Assembly: GCA_019914995.1 (NCBI GenBank)
Contig: CM034139.1
Coordinates: forward strand, 1,059,001-1,123,000
Source: Acanthochlamys bracteata
Lineage: Eukaryota > Streptophyta > Magnoliopsida > Pandanales > Velloziaceae
DNA length: 64,000 nt
Reading direction: 5' to 3'
The notes below the pieces were generated by a model, which saw only the letters and a program-made list of their open reading frames with translations, was not told the origin of the DNA and ran no database searches. Positions 46,319 to 56,982 of the stretch are shown here, piece after piece. A program made the position numbers and the translations under genes. Numbering within the stretch: position 1 is the first letter of the stretch; each line of letters starts with the position of its first letter.

Positions 46319-47124
46319 TTATATTATGCATAAGCCTATCTCATGGCAAATTCTTGAGAATGAGTCAAACCCTAGAGGTTTAGTGAATATGTCAGCTAGT
46401 TGATTTTCAGAGTTAACAAAATTTAACACTATGTTATTGCATTCAACATGCTCTCTAATGAAATGATGTCTTAAATCAATGTGCTTTGTGCGTGAATGTT
46501 GAATAGGATTTTTAGTTAACTTAATGGCACTAGTATTATCACAGAATATAGGCACTTTCTTAAAATCACAACCAAAATCAAGAAGTTGTTGTCTTATCCA
46601 AAGTACCTGAGAGCAGCAACTTCCAGCAGCTATGTATTCTGCTTCAGCAGTTGACATTGCTACTGAAGCTTGTTTCCTGGAGCACCATGAAATCAGGCAG
46701 CTTCCTAGAAACTGACATGAACCACTTGTGCTTTTTCTATCAAGCTTGCAACCACCAAAATCAGCGTCAGCATAAGGATATAAATTAAATTCACATTTTC
46801 TGGGGTAGAATAATCCTAATTCCTTGGTTCTAACTAGATATCTAATAATTCGTTTTACAGCTATCATGTGTGACTCTTTTGGATCGCTTTGAAATCTAGC
46901 AGACAAGCATACACTAAATTAAATATCAGGTCTATTAGCAGTGAGATATAAGAGTGATCCAATCATACCTCTATATAGTTTTTGATTAACTCCTTTATCT
47001 ATCTCATCTCGATTTAGTTTGCAAGAGGTAGACATTGGAGTGCTGATTTCCTTGCTTCCTTCCATGCTGTATTTTTTAATCAGTTCTTTGATGTACTTAC
47101 TCTGGCTTATGAAGATGTCATTTT
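46319..47124 (-). pseudogene. Sirevirus RT C-terminus and RNase H
   Basis: On the minus strand, 46906-46319 is open for 195 codons: ARFQSDPKESHMIAVKRIIR, YPYADADFGGCKLDRKSTSG, AMSTAEAEYIAAGSCCSQVL, FCDNTSAIKLTKNPIQHSRT and ENQLADIFTKPLGF. Between 47124 and 46907 the RT tail reads [20 protein letters not shown] in a different frame, with a stop at the TANRPDI position. It ends shortly before the post-pol region. Confidence 0.92.
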
Positions 47125-47517
47125 TCAGTTGTTTAATTTGTAGACCAAGAAAATAATTGAGTTCTGCATCAGGCTCATTTCAAACTCTTCTTGCATCAAG
47201 TCAGAAAATTTTCTGCACAGTCTTTCGTTAGTGGCACCAAATATTATATCATCTACATAAATTTGCACAATTAACATATCATTATCTTCATGCAATGTGA
47301 ATAAAGTTAAGTCAATCTTACCTCGACTGAAGCCTTTTTCAATTAGAAATGTGCTTAACCGCTCATACCAAGCTCTGGGAGCTTGTTTCAAACCATAGAG
47401 CGCTTTGTTCAGCTTGTAAACATGATTTGGAAGGTTTGTATTTTCAAAACCAGGAGGTTGTGCGACGTACACCTCTTGTTTTAAAAATCCATTCAGGAAG
47501 GCACTTTTAACATCCAT
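47125..47517 (-). pseudogene. Sirevirus reverse transcriptase core
   Basis: The minus frame reads [20 protein letters not shown] with PPGFE after it, [20 protein letters not shown], and the catalytic [14 protein letters not shown] frameshift near 47160 ends it. Upstream, 47709-47518, the same frame continues from the linker ([20 protein letters not shown]) with one stop just before MDVKSAF. Confidence 0.93.
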
Positions 47518-47709
47518 TTAAAAAAGTTTGAAGTCTTTGTGACATGCAAAAGCAAGTAGTATTCTAATTGCCTCAAGGCGTGCAACAGGAGCATAAGTTT
47601 CATCAAAATCTATACCTTCTTCCTGATTGTATCCTTTTGCTACTAGTCTAGTTTTGTTTCTAATTATGTTGCCATTCTCATCTAATTTATTTCTGAATAC
47701 CCACTTAGT

Positions 47710-48198
47710 TCATATGATGGATTTGTTTGAAGGTTTTGTAACAAGGTACCATACATTGTTTCTTTCAAACTGATTTAATTCTTCTTGCATAGCAGTGATC
47801 CATGAGCTGTCTGTCAGAGCATCATATATGCATTTTGGTTCTAGATTTGATATAAATGCAGAATGTTCCATGAAGTTATTTTTAAAATAAGATCTGGTTC
47901 TTGTACCTTCATTTACCTCACCTAATATTTTTTCTTGTTGATGACTGGATCTGTACTTGAAAGGTCTGCTTATCTGTTCGTGAGTTTCTGTCTGATCAGG
48001 TAGAATTCCAGGAGTCTGTCCTTCTTCTGTTATTTCAGCTAGCTGTTCGTCAGTTGTTTGGGTCTCTGTAATTTGTTGTGTTTCTGTCGATGGGAACAGC
48101 TCTTCTTCTTCTTCTGATCCTGTATCTAGTTCTGGATTTCTTCTCGTCCCATTGTTAGACTCATTAAATAATACATGCATAGATTCTTCAACAATCAT
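47710..48198 (-). pseudogene. Sirevirus linker between integrase and RT
   Basis: An acidic 162-codon frame with MIVEESMHVLFNES, a Glu/Thr-rich stretch, and YDALTDSSWITAMQEELNQF leading into the RT start (NVWYLV). It is in frame with the integrase part upstream and the RT downstream, interrupted only by a stop codon at 47710. Confidence 0.85.
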
Positions 48199-49092
48199 GG
48201 TTCGTTTATTAAAGATTCTATATGCTTTTGATGTTGAGGAGTAACCGAGAAAAATATCTTCGTCACTTTTTGCATCAAACTTTCCAAGATTATCTTTCCC
48301 GTTGTTGAGTACAAAATATTTACATCCAAAGGTTCTTAAGTAATCAATGTTTGGAGTTCTTCCCTTTAGAAGCTTATATAGATTCTTTTTAAGAATGGGG
48401 CGAATGAATGCACGGTTAATGATATGATATTCAGTATTAACAGCTTCAGCCTAAAAATATTTTGATAGGTTCTGTTCTATGAGCATGGTTCGAGCCATTT
48501 CTACTAGCACTCTATTTTTCCTTTCCACTACACCATTTTATTGGGGAGTTCTTGGAGCAGAGAAGTTGTGTGTCAGACCATTTGAGTCACAGAATTCATC
48601 AAAATAAAAGTTTTGAAATTCCTTACTAAGATCAATTCTAATAGCACAGATATTCAGGTTGAGTTCTTTTTGAATCTTTTTGAAGAAGCATATAAATGTT
48701 TTTAGGGCATCATTTTTGTATGCTAGAAAATAAACCCAACAAAAACGAGAATAATCATCTATAATTACTAGGCAGTAATACTTACCTCCCAAACTTGCTG
48801 TCCTTAATGGTCCAAACAAATCCATGTTTAGTAGTTATAATGGTTGCTTAGTTGTTATCACTTGTTTGTACTTGAATAATGACTTTACTTGTTTTTCTCT
48901 GGCACAGGCATCACATAGTTCATCCAAGCTACAGTTTGCTTCAGGCAGACCCTTTACTAATTTCAATTTGGACAGTTTTGATAGTACCTTGATGTTGCAG
49001 TGTCCTAAGCGTCTATACCAGAGCCAGCTGCTTTCCTGCTGGCTTGCTACTAAATACATTTTGTGGTTAGAAAGATCATCAATATAGAGCAC
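48199..49092 (-). pseudogene. Sirevirus integrase (zinc-binding region and catalytic core)
   Basis: From 49092: WLWYRRLGHCNIKVLSKLSK, LVKGLPEANC and CDACAREKQVKSLFKYKQ form the HHCC zinc-binding region. From 48825: MDLFGPLRTASLGGKYYCLV with IIDDYSRFCWVYFL, IRIDLSKEFQ (catalytic Asp; the usual DNGGEF has changed to DLSKEF), and LTHNFSAPRTPQ. A stop at 48538 is followed in the same frame by NGVVERKNRVLVEMARTM. Premature stops, all in one frame, are the main damage. Confidence 0.9.
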
Positions 49093-49200
49093 ATAAATAT
49101 TACCTTCCCTTTTTCCGTTCAGTATTTCTTCTCCAGATGACAGGTTAACGATTGAGCAGCAGTGATTATCAAAATTGACTTTAAATCCCTTATCACATAA

Positions 49201-49455
49201 TTAACTTATGCTTATTAGGTTATGTTTTAACCCTTTAACATGAAGAACATTTTCTATGCATAGGGATGAGGGATTACCTATTTTTTCTACGCCTATTACT
49301 TTGCACTTACTGTTGTCACCAAGGATTACATTTCCTCCGAATTGTTTTTGTAGACTGCTGAAATATTTTTCATTTCTTGTCACATGTCTTGAGCACCCAC
49401 TGTCCAAGTACCATTTGCTATATTTCAGTAGGGTTAGCTCCTCTCCTTCTTGCAA
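49201..49455 (-). pseudogene. Sirevirus protease
   Basis: The minus frame has KYSKWYLDSGCSRHVTRNEK, with the DSG aspartic-protease site, then GNVILGDNSKCKVIGVEKIG and VLHVKGLKHNLISIS. It ends at one stop. The same frame then continues into the integrase zinc-binding region. Confidence 0.9.
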
Positions 49456-49463
49456 AAAAGGTT

Positions 49464-50015
49464 TTAGTGCTTAGGTACCCAAATTTCTTTGGATCCTAGA
49501 GAGTTAGTGCTATTAAATGTTCTTTTTGGAACCCATATCATTTTTATTTTATTAGTGTTCTTTTTATACCAGCAAAAATTAACATTGTGACCTTTTCTAC
49601 TACAATGGAAACATTTGATAAAAGGTGTTGTGGAGTAAGACCTGTTTGCTGTACATGCTTTAGACATCAAATTTTTGTTTTGCATCCTTACTGTCACCAT
49701 ACCTGTGTAGCTGGTAAAGGGCTAATCATACCTTGCGATTTGTTTACCAGTCGCTATAGATGTTGAAATGAATCCTATTCCTTCTTTTCTATATGGGCTG
49801 CGTTGAGCTCCCAATATTGCATCTAGTCTATCCTTTTCATTTACAAATTTTGCCAGAGATGCTTCTAGGTCGAGGTTCTTACTTTGCAAACTTTTATTTT
49901 CTTGAAGCAATCTTTGATTTTCTTCCATCAGCTTAGTTTCTTTCACGTGCATATTGGTATAATCAGTCATGAATGGCTTAAGATCTGGAATGGTGGGATA
50001 TGACAGTTTATCCAC
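49464..50015 (-). pseudogene. Sirevirus gag C-terminal part with zinc knuckle and coiled coil
   Basis: A heptad-rich segment (KETKLMEENQRLLQENKSLQ, LDLEASLAKFVNEKDRLDAI) is followed, after one stop, by the zinc knuckle CFHCSRKGHNVNFC at about 49615-49570. A frameshift near 49460 separates it from the protease. Confidence 0.85.
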
Positions 50016-50018
50016 CTC

Positions 50019-50770
50019 TCAACTCAGTGCCTCATTCAGCTCCTCAAGCTCAGCAATTTTCTTTATCATGTCTATACTTGAGCTTTCTGTGCAGCTTATC
50101 AGTTCTCCAGTCTTACATTCATTTAGTTTGACATGAAGCTTTTCGTTTATTTGAATCAAGCGTTTATTTTCAATATGCAGTACACATAGTTTAGAGTTTA
50201 TATGGTCATAATCTGCATACAGTGTGTTTTTTATAGAATCAGTTTTATCTTCTAAGGCATTTTTTAATGCAAATATTTCTTTCTTTAGACATTCGTTTTC
50301 ATCCTTAAATTTATGCATGCATACCTTCATAGTTTTGCAGTCAGTTTTGGCATGTAGGTATTTCGCATACAGTTCATCAAATACATCTTGTAATTGTTCA
50401 TTAGAGTCATCATAGTCAGTAGAATTTACCTCATTATCATCTTCATGATCTGCCATCAAACATAAGATGCTTTCTTCATTTTTCTCTGTCTTAGTTTGAC
50501 TGTCTTCTAATGAACTTTCATCTTCATCGCTCCAGACTGCCATAGCTCGTTTTCTTCTTGTGTCTTTGTATTTCGATCTCTTGAACAGTGGACATTCGTT
50601 CTTGAAATGTCCTAATTTGTTGAAGTTGAAGCAGTTTGTGTCTTGTCTGTCTTCTCCTCTATTGTTTCTTCCAAGACTCCTTCTTTTTCCAAATTTGTTT
50701 CTTCTGAGAAAACTTTTAAATTTGCGGGTTAATAGTGCAATATCTTCATCAGAGCAGGAATCACTTACCT
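50019..50770 (-). pseudogene. Sirevirus gag middle part with zinc knuckle and coiled coil
   Basis: Near 50640-50600 the minus strand reads CFNFNKLGHFKNECP, a CCHC knuckle whose second Cys has become Phe. It leads into MAVWSDEDESSLEDSQTKTE and a long acidic, then coiled-coil segment (ENECLKKEIFALKNALEDKT) ending LEELNEALS at a stop. Long coiled coils in gag are typical of Sireviruses. Confidence 0.85.
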
Positions 50771-51480
50771 ACTGGTCGTTTATTTTTAATGCAATCCCTT
50801 CAGGACGTTCATCAGTTTTCTTCAGTGACAGTTCCTTGGCCATTAGTTTGCAAATTAGTTCATCCAGTGACATTTGAGGAAAAGTTGGATTTTTCTCTAT
50901 GGCATCTACTTTAGATCCAAATGTTGGCAGCACACCTTTTAATATCTTCCATTTCAGCTCTTCGGGTTTGAAAACTTTTCCTAGATTCTTTAGAGAATTT
51001 GTGATGTTAGTAAATCTAGTAAACATCTGAGTAATGGACTCACCTCGGTTCATCTTGAAGTTTTCATACTCATGCATGAGTAGGTTCACTCTGGTTTCCT
51101 TGACTTGAGTGGTTTCTTCATGCGTTATCTCTAGCTGATCCCATATTTCTTTGGCGGTGTTGCAAACGCTGATTCGGTTGAACTCATTAGGATCGAGTGC
51201 GCAGTAGAGAAGGTTCATGGCTCTGTCATTAATTGATATGAGCTTGTTATCTTCATCATTATATTCACGTTCAGCCTTGGGGATGCGTATTCCATCTAGG
51301 CCTATTTTAGTTGGTACGATTGATTCATCTCGTATAATCTTTCATAGTGTGAAGTCTTGTGCCTGAATAAAGATTGTCATTTTGGTTTTCCAGTAGCCAT
51401 AGTTTGTTCCATCAAAGAGTGGTAGTCTATTGGAGGATCTACCTTCAAAAGCTATAAGAACAAGGTTAGCCATAAGGATC
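50769..51480 (-). pseudogene. Sirevirus gag N-terminal part
   Basis: From 51218 the frame reads MNLLYCALDPNEFNRISVCN, AKEIWDQLEITHEETTQVKE, NLLMHEYENFKMNRGESITQ, MFTRFTNITNSLKNLGK and LKWKILKGVLPTFGSKVDAI, the UBN2 gag domain. Upstream to about 51470 the start of gag is readable in the same family's order (LPLFDGTNYGYWKTKMTIFI near 51420-51365) but with a stop. The leader to the primer site is only about 50 bp. Confidence 0.88.
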
Positions 51481-51520
51481 TTTTACCTCAAGGTTGTTAG
51501 ACCTTTGATTTTAGGAGGCC

Positions 51521-51533
51521 TGCTCTGATATCA
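51521..51533 (-). promoter_or_regulatory. primer binding site (initiator tRNA-Met), Sirevirus
   Basis: The minus strand reads TGATATCAGAGCA two bases after the 5' LTR. It matches TGGTATCAGAGC with one change. Confidence 0.88.
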
Positions 51534-51535
51534 AA

Positions 51536-52995
51536 TGTTAGGTTTTCCTGTAAGATTAACTCAAGAGGAGAGGGGTGAATTGAGTTAGTCAATAAAAATT
51601 TTCGTCAAGTTTAGTTATCCTACTGGCAGCAAGCTTACAACCGGTTGTGTCAATTCTGTAACCTGCAGACAAAGAGAGTTAGAGTGTTTACTGACATAAG
51701 TAAAAAGAGTAGTGCTCAGGATATTTAACGTGGTTCGGCAAAACCCCTTTGCCTACATCCACGGTCACTCTATCACCAAAGTCAAAGTTCCACTAAACCT
51801 TTAATAAGCTACAAATATACCTAAAGCAAAGTGCTTCCCCAAGCACACTTACTCTACTGGGTTTCTTCGCCAAGACAACCCCTAACAGCCTACTGGACAC
51901 ACCTATCCCCCTGGCTGATTTGCTAGCTCTATTACAAGGTCTAAGAGCGTTCACCAAGCTCCATCTGAGCTTCCTTTTCCGGTGCCTGCAGCACCACCTT
52001 CACAATGTCGGTAAAAGGTTATAAGAAAAATAAACAGAAATTGAGCACAGGATCTATCTCATGAGGGTTATGTATTCATGAAGTATTTCAGATGAGATAA
52101 TCAGAGAAGTTGCTGAGAGAGATTTCTTCAGTGTGACCAGCAGCAAGATTTGTTTGTGTAGAGTAGTAGAGTTCTTGTGTATCTCTGTTTTGCTTGTGTT
52201 CTCTCTACCTATTTTTCTTGTATTCTCTCTCTCTTTCCTTTGTTGCTGTGCCTTTCTTCTTATAGTGTTTCGTCTCTGTGCAGGAACCGTTGAAGAACGT
52301 TGCCGTTGTCGCTCTTTTCCATTGGTGGTTCTTCACGTCAGAGAGGGAGCAGTTTTGCTCAGCGGTTAATCAACCGCTTCATCAATTGCTTTCGGCTGTC
52401 TTTGTACAATGTCTCTATAGCATTGAATGCATTGTAGAAATTTGAATTTGCTGCCAACGGTTAAGAGCTTAATTTAGCTAAGCTTCTGTCTGAAACAAAA
52501 GAGCTGAGTTGGCTTGTCCATATTTAATGCATTGCTGGTTGACTGCTTGATTTGATTAGAGATCTTGACTTGTATGATGTGCTTTCTTCCCTTGATTATA
52601 GAGCTTTCCCTTTTTTTGAAAAAAGAAGATGATTTTTTCTCATTGTAGATCTTCTATTTGAATTGCTTCACTGCGTTGTGAATCCAGAAGATTTTTGAAG
52701 CAAGGAAAGTTTTATTGCCGTTGAACCCAAAGCTCTGTTTCGAAACAGAGAAATCTTCTTGTGCTTCAGTGGTTAAGCAGCTGACTACAATGTGACTATG
52801 GCATCCTCTGTCCCGTATGCTATTTAATTTGTAGTAGCATGACAGTTGGTTATATGATGGTTATTCTTATCTGCTGTAAATAAAATGATCTTTGTTTGTC
52901 TAATCCTGCAGAACTTGATTTCAGATTATTAGTCTAATATAAATCATAATTTTTAATTCTTTGTTATCATCAAAATTATCTTTATAGTTCCAACA
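51536..52995 (-). repeat. 5' LTR of the Sirevirus-type element (1460 bp)
   Basis: Same ends and exactly the same length as 44005-45464. By eye the pair differs by substitutions (for example tactgacagc versus tactggcagc) and very few gaps, so the insertion is much younger than the Athila element but not recent. Confidence 0.95.
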
Positions 52996-53034
52996 CATAT
53001 GATGAAAAAAATAAAAAATACATGTATTTAAACA
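52996..53034 (+). repeat. 3' LTR of the outer copia element, right piece
   Basis: CATATGATGAAAAAAATAAA continues the 5' LTR segment GTATGATTAAAAAATAAA and ends TACATGTATTTAAACA. The first five bases are the Sirevirus target duplication. AGTGT follows at 53035-53039 and closes the outer TSD. Confidence 0.9.
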
Positions 53035-53039
53035 AGTGT

Positions 53040-53857
53040 ATGGCAGCCGAATGTGGCCGTTGGGCGCTGCGGGCAATTACAATATAACAGGCTCCGGAGA
53101 AGAAATAAAAGGAATGGAGAAAACAGTGTGGAGGGTTGCCGTCGATTCAGCTGGCGAAGAGGGTCAGGTGGATCCTCGCAGTCCTCACCCCTGAGGGCAA
53201 AAGAGGGAGGGGGAAATAAAAATTTGAAGGAATGCAATTTTCTTATCAAATTATAATTATTTCACTAGCTACTAGTATTTTTTTTGAAAACTGGAAACCG
53301 TTAAGCGCAAGCGAGACCAGGACATACAGAACATCCCATTGAATCTTAAAAAATACTTTTCAAAAAAGATTTTTTAAAATAAGAGTTAAACATTTTAATT
53401 AAACAGTACTTTATTTTAGAAGAAAATGCTGCAGAGGACCAACCCCCATCCGGTTGGTCAATAGCAAAAAATAACGGGTGGCCAACAAGAAAAAACTCAG
53501 AATTTAGCAGAGCACTCTGTCGATTCATGAAATCAACCCGGTATCCATTCCCTCAATTTTGTGTCAATAACTGGATCAGGTTTGCCAACTTTGTTTGGAA
53601 TTTTTCTTCCCAAAATTGCCAATTATGAGTCTCATTATCAAACAATTATTAATCGAGGATCAAATCATTTTCAAACAATTTCAATGCTCCGTACTATGAA
53701 TCTTAGCTAATATTTCGATACGAGTTCATAATAAATGCTACACAAAAGTATTGATGAAGTCCAACAAGCATGCATTTAGTACGATAAATCACTCGTGCTA
53801 TTATACTCACTACATGAATTTTCTTTCATTTCGCACGTTCCCTAATGAAGTAAAAGC
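53040..53857. other. intergenic region right of the nested pair
   Basis: A GC-rich stretch at 53040-53220 has open frames of 67 codons (plus) and 73 codons (minus) without known domains. Before the insertion it lay next to 39840-40086. The remainder is AT-rich. The 3' end of the DUF599 gene lies at the right border. Confidence 0.4.
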
Positions 53858-56723
53858 TTAATTGTTATTGGTGCAGTTGTATGCATTCCCTTGTTCAACA
53901 TCGTGATCATCGCGTCCTATCCCGGACTCTGCGGTAATGTCAAGGAAATACAACAAAACGCACATTACCACGCTGGACGCAAACATAGTAATCGGTCCGA
54001 AAATCCAACAAAACAAGGTGAACGAGACGTAAAACGCTCTCAATCCAAGAGTCCAAAAGAAGCTGCCCCAGTTCAAGATCCTTGCAACATGCGAAGCCCA
54101 CGACGCCCCGCCAAGTGAATGGTCAGTCTTCGGAGTAGTCAGCAGGAAGCTGACATGCGCGTAGTACCTTATCGACTGAACGTTGCATAAGAACGCAAGA
54201 ATGAAGCACAACGAGATGGTGAAGAACTTAACTGATGAGCTGATGACTGCTAAAGACTGCTCGGTTCCGTAGAGAAGTAACGGTGGCGATATGGTGAATG
54301 AAGAAGATGAAGATGAAGAGCTTGTTCTAATACCTACGAAAACATTTATCAAAGAGGTGATGGTGATTGCGGTCGTGGCAAGTACAGTAGATGCCATTAT
54401 GTTGTTGCGGATTGTTTGCACCGCCAGTACTCCGTTCTTCATGGGATCCTGCAAGCTTGATTGGGATACTGAGCAATATGTTAAAATATCTTGCAAAAGA
54501 ATAACCAAGACCTTGTTAGGCAGTTTGAACATAAAGAATATTGTTCCAACATAGACTATTTTCAACGTATTTGGATCAGATATTGACATCATTAGCATTT
54601 CTATTAATAATGCTCTAAACAATATTATGCATCCCGCTCAGCTCTAACACCTTCGTAGTTCTAATATAAAGTTCAACAAGTCAAGTAGAGAACAACACGA
54701 GATGCGAATGATTATCGCCCCTCCTATATGCATATACACATACACTCGTCTCTAATTTGTACTTAATCAATACTCGCTTAAGAAATGAAGCAGCCTTGTG
54801 GGATTGGTATTAAAATAGGGCCAATATTGTACCATTAATATACTACTCTTTGCTTTACATAATTAAGGAGATATTTGAGATATATTTGAGAGCGCTTTTC
54901 AACTCCATTTATTTTTAACTTTTTATTTTACATTTCTCAATAAATCTTTCATAATATTCTACTTTTTAAAAAATTTAGTAAGTACGAAAAAATTTTACGC
55001 TATAAAATCTTATTATTGCTTATATAAATAGAGGTCGTTTTTTAAAAAATTTATAATATACCATTCGTTTCAAAGAAAATTTATTTTATAAGTATTTGCA
55101 AACATTCCTATGTGGACAATAGTTGCAGATGGAGTATCAATCAGGCCCAAAGTCCAATTGACAATGACAATTATAAGCCCAAGTGCATAAATTTCGGGCC
55201 CAAACAGTAGAACATATTTCCATATATCTCTTTGACAAATAAAAGTAAGAAATATTGTATGTGGCAAATCATAACAAATGCAGCTACTTCTCGGTACTAA
55301 TATGTAATTCAAAATTTTATCTGAATTTTTGAACTAGATGTAGGGATAGCACTTCAAATTGTTGGATTATGTCAACAAAAATAAGATATTCAATGACTTG
55401 AACTCAATTCCATTTAATTTGACGGGTTCAAATTATTCTAATCCAAGATTGATAGGATCTGATGCAATAAACCTAAAGTGCTACTAAAAGGATGAATTTT
55501 TGGGACTTAATACAACAAAATTGACTATCTACTTGAGCGATAATTGGGATAGGTTGCAAGTTTTATAAATCTTAATATTACTGAAAAGAAATTTGATCAG
55601 AATAAAAAGTGATTATTGTACAAAATAATATTTTGGATTCTAAGGTTAATTCGAATTTGATCCAAATTTTGTTGGGTGAATATCATAACTACCAAAAAAC
55701 ATTCCAAATACAAATATGATCATCCGAATTTGTATTTTCAGTGTGGCTTTTGGTCAGATTCTTGAATCATGTTGATCAAGAGCTCTTAGTTTGCCTAGCT
55801 TACGGAGTCGCTCGATCCAAAATTTAAACTAATTATTAAGATTGGTTACATTATTTGTTATATTGTTTATTGCTTTCAACAGCTTTAATAAAGATGAATA
55901 CAAGTCCTTCTAGAGACCAAACTTTCTTTTTTTAAATTTTCTTAAGCATAGTCATCATCCCCAGGGTATGTAATACCACACTTATATAAATGAAACTAGA
56001 AACCAATAATAAAAGGTGATACATCAATATTACGCAAAGGTGATTATGATCGTGATCACGTCTAGATACATAATCTTTTATTTCTTGTGAGGAATAAAGT
56101 CTAGATACATGAAATTTAGTCATTGAGAACTACCTTACAGTATGCACACAGCTAGAAGATTCTTTCAATAATTAAATGATAATTCATCTTGCGACGTGGA
56201 AGGAAATAAAATTTTAAAAGCATAACAAAAGCAAAAATAAAAGTTGATACAGCAATCTTTGTTTATTTCTTCCCTAGAGTTTTTATTCTGATCCTACGAT
56301 GGATGCAGGAAAGAAGCAGTCACAGAAAGTACCGAACTTGGATCTACCACTGTCGAAGTTAAATGCTTTTTGAGATGCGTAATGTTTTAGGACGCCGAGC
56401 ATCCAAACATAAAAATCGACTTATAATTAAGAAAAAAATCCAAAATTTTATATACCAATGCAGTGTTAAACGAATTTTAGATATATAACTATTCGCTGAA
56501 AGAGAGGCAAAACACAAAGAACTAGGAAGGGAGAGGGACAGGACAAGGTCGAAATCAGACTTACCGCAGTCATTGCCTTGACCCAACGGCGTCTTGCCAA
56601 AGCGTTCGTGCCGACGACTGTGCGGTGAGGGTAGCGGAGAATCATGAAAAGGAGCCAGCAGTGGTAGGCAGCTGTGAAGGCGAGACCAAGAGGAACCATC
56701 ACCAAGTCCAGCTGCTTCTCCAT
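53858..56723 (-). CDS. DUF599 family membrane protein, two exons
   Basis: Exon 1 (56723-56565) encodes 53 residues, MEKQLDLVMVPLGLAFTAAY followed by HCWLLFMILRYP and GTNALARRRWVKAMTA, the classic DUF599 (PF04654) N-terminus. It ends at GCG before GTAAGT, phase 0. Exon 2 (54448-53858) begins after AAGCTTGCAG with DPMKNGVLAVQTIRNNIMAS and runs to the stop, 196 residues. The 249-residue total fits the family. Hydrophobic segments lie at about residues 6-28, 70-95, 118-143 and 190-235, so it is a multi-pass membrane protein of unknown biochemical role. A Ser run sits in the first large loop. The 2116-bp intron contains a MITE. A frame extending upstream of 54448 to 54622 is intron read-through and not coding. 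The strand is the same as the hydroxylase gene 260 bp upstream. Confidence 0.9.
54449..56564 (-). other. intron of the DUF599 gene
   Basis: The donor is GTAAGT at 56559-56564 and the acceptor is CTTGCAG ending at 54449. It contains a family 1 MITE at 54868-55110 and AT-rich sequence. Around 55370-55800 coding-like scraps on the plus strand may be part of an old retroelement, but I could not assign them. Confidence 0.8.
54868..55110. mobile_element. Tourist-like MITE, family 1, copy d, in DUF599 intron
   Basis: Left segment TTTGAGAGCGCTTTTCAACTCC and right segment GTATTTGCAAACATTCCTA match family ends. The core 'cgctataaaatcttattattgc' matches copies a, c and e. Confidence 0.62.
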
Positions 56724-56795
56724 TTTCTTTTGTCCTTGCAGACTGGCTCACTCTTGAACTCTTTTGCTGGGCTGCTATAATAGATGTTTGGAACT

Positions 56796-56802
56796 CTATA
56801 TA
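56796..56802 (-). promoter_or_regulatory. TATA box of the DUF599 gene
   Basis: The minus strand reads TATATAG about 75 bp upstream of the start codon. It lies in the 260-bp space between the two genes, so the promoter must overlap the hydroxylase gene's 3' region. Confidence 0.55.
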
Positions 56803-56982
56803 TGTACACTAATGTGTATTTGAAGGCTTTCAAGTTATATGGAGGCAAAGATGAAATTAAAAAATAATAAGTAGTTCCTGGATGATCCAGAGCCTCTGAT
56901 TGAGTGCTCCGCAGTAGCCGCGACAGAATGGGACAGTTAAAGTCTAAGAAAATTCGACATACCGAATTCTCTCTAAATTTTA

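Larger units (their letters stand above)
44005..52995 (-). mobile_element. complete Sirevirus-type copia element nested in an LTR
   Basis: 8991 bp with paired LTRs, primer site, gag, protease, integrase, RT, RNase H, post-pol region and polypurine tract in the standard order on the minus strand. Stops and two or three frameshifts inactivate it. It sits inside the 3' LTR of the outer copia element, with TATAT/CATAT at its borders. Confidence 0.95.

Noticed and set aside
48824..49474. Plus-strand frames of 72-87 codons
   Set aside because: Antisense shadows of the Sirevirus protease and integrase zinc-binding region.
54449..54622. Upstream extension of the DUF599 exon 2 frame to an ATG at 54622
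   Set aside because: It lies before a good acceptor (CTTGCAG) and does not resemble the family, whereas exon 1 at 56565-56723 does.
56359..56751. 130-codon minus-strand frame over DUF599 exon 1
   Set aside because: A shifted frame of the real exon that reads through the splice donor; no family match.
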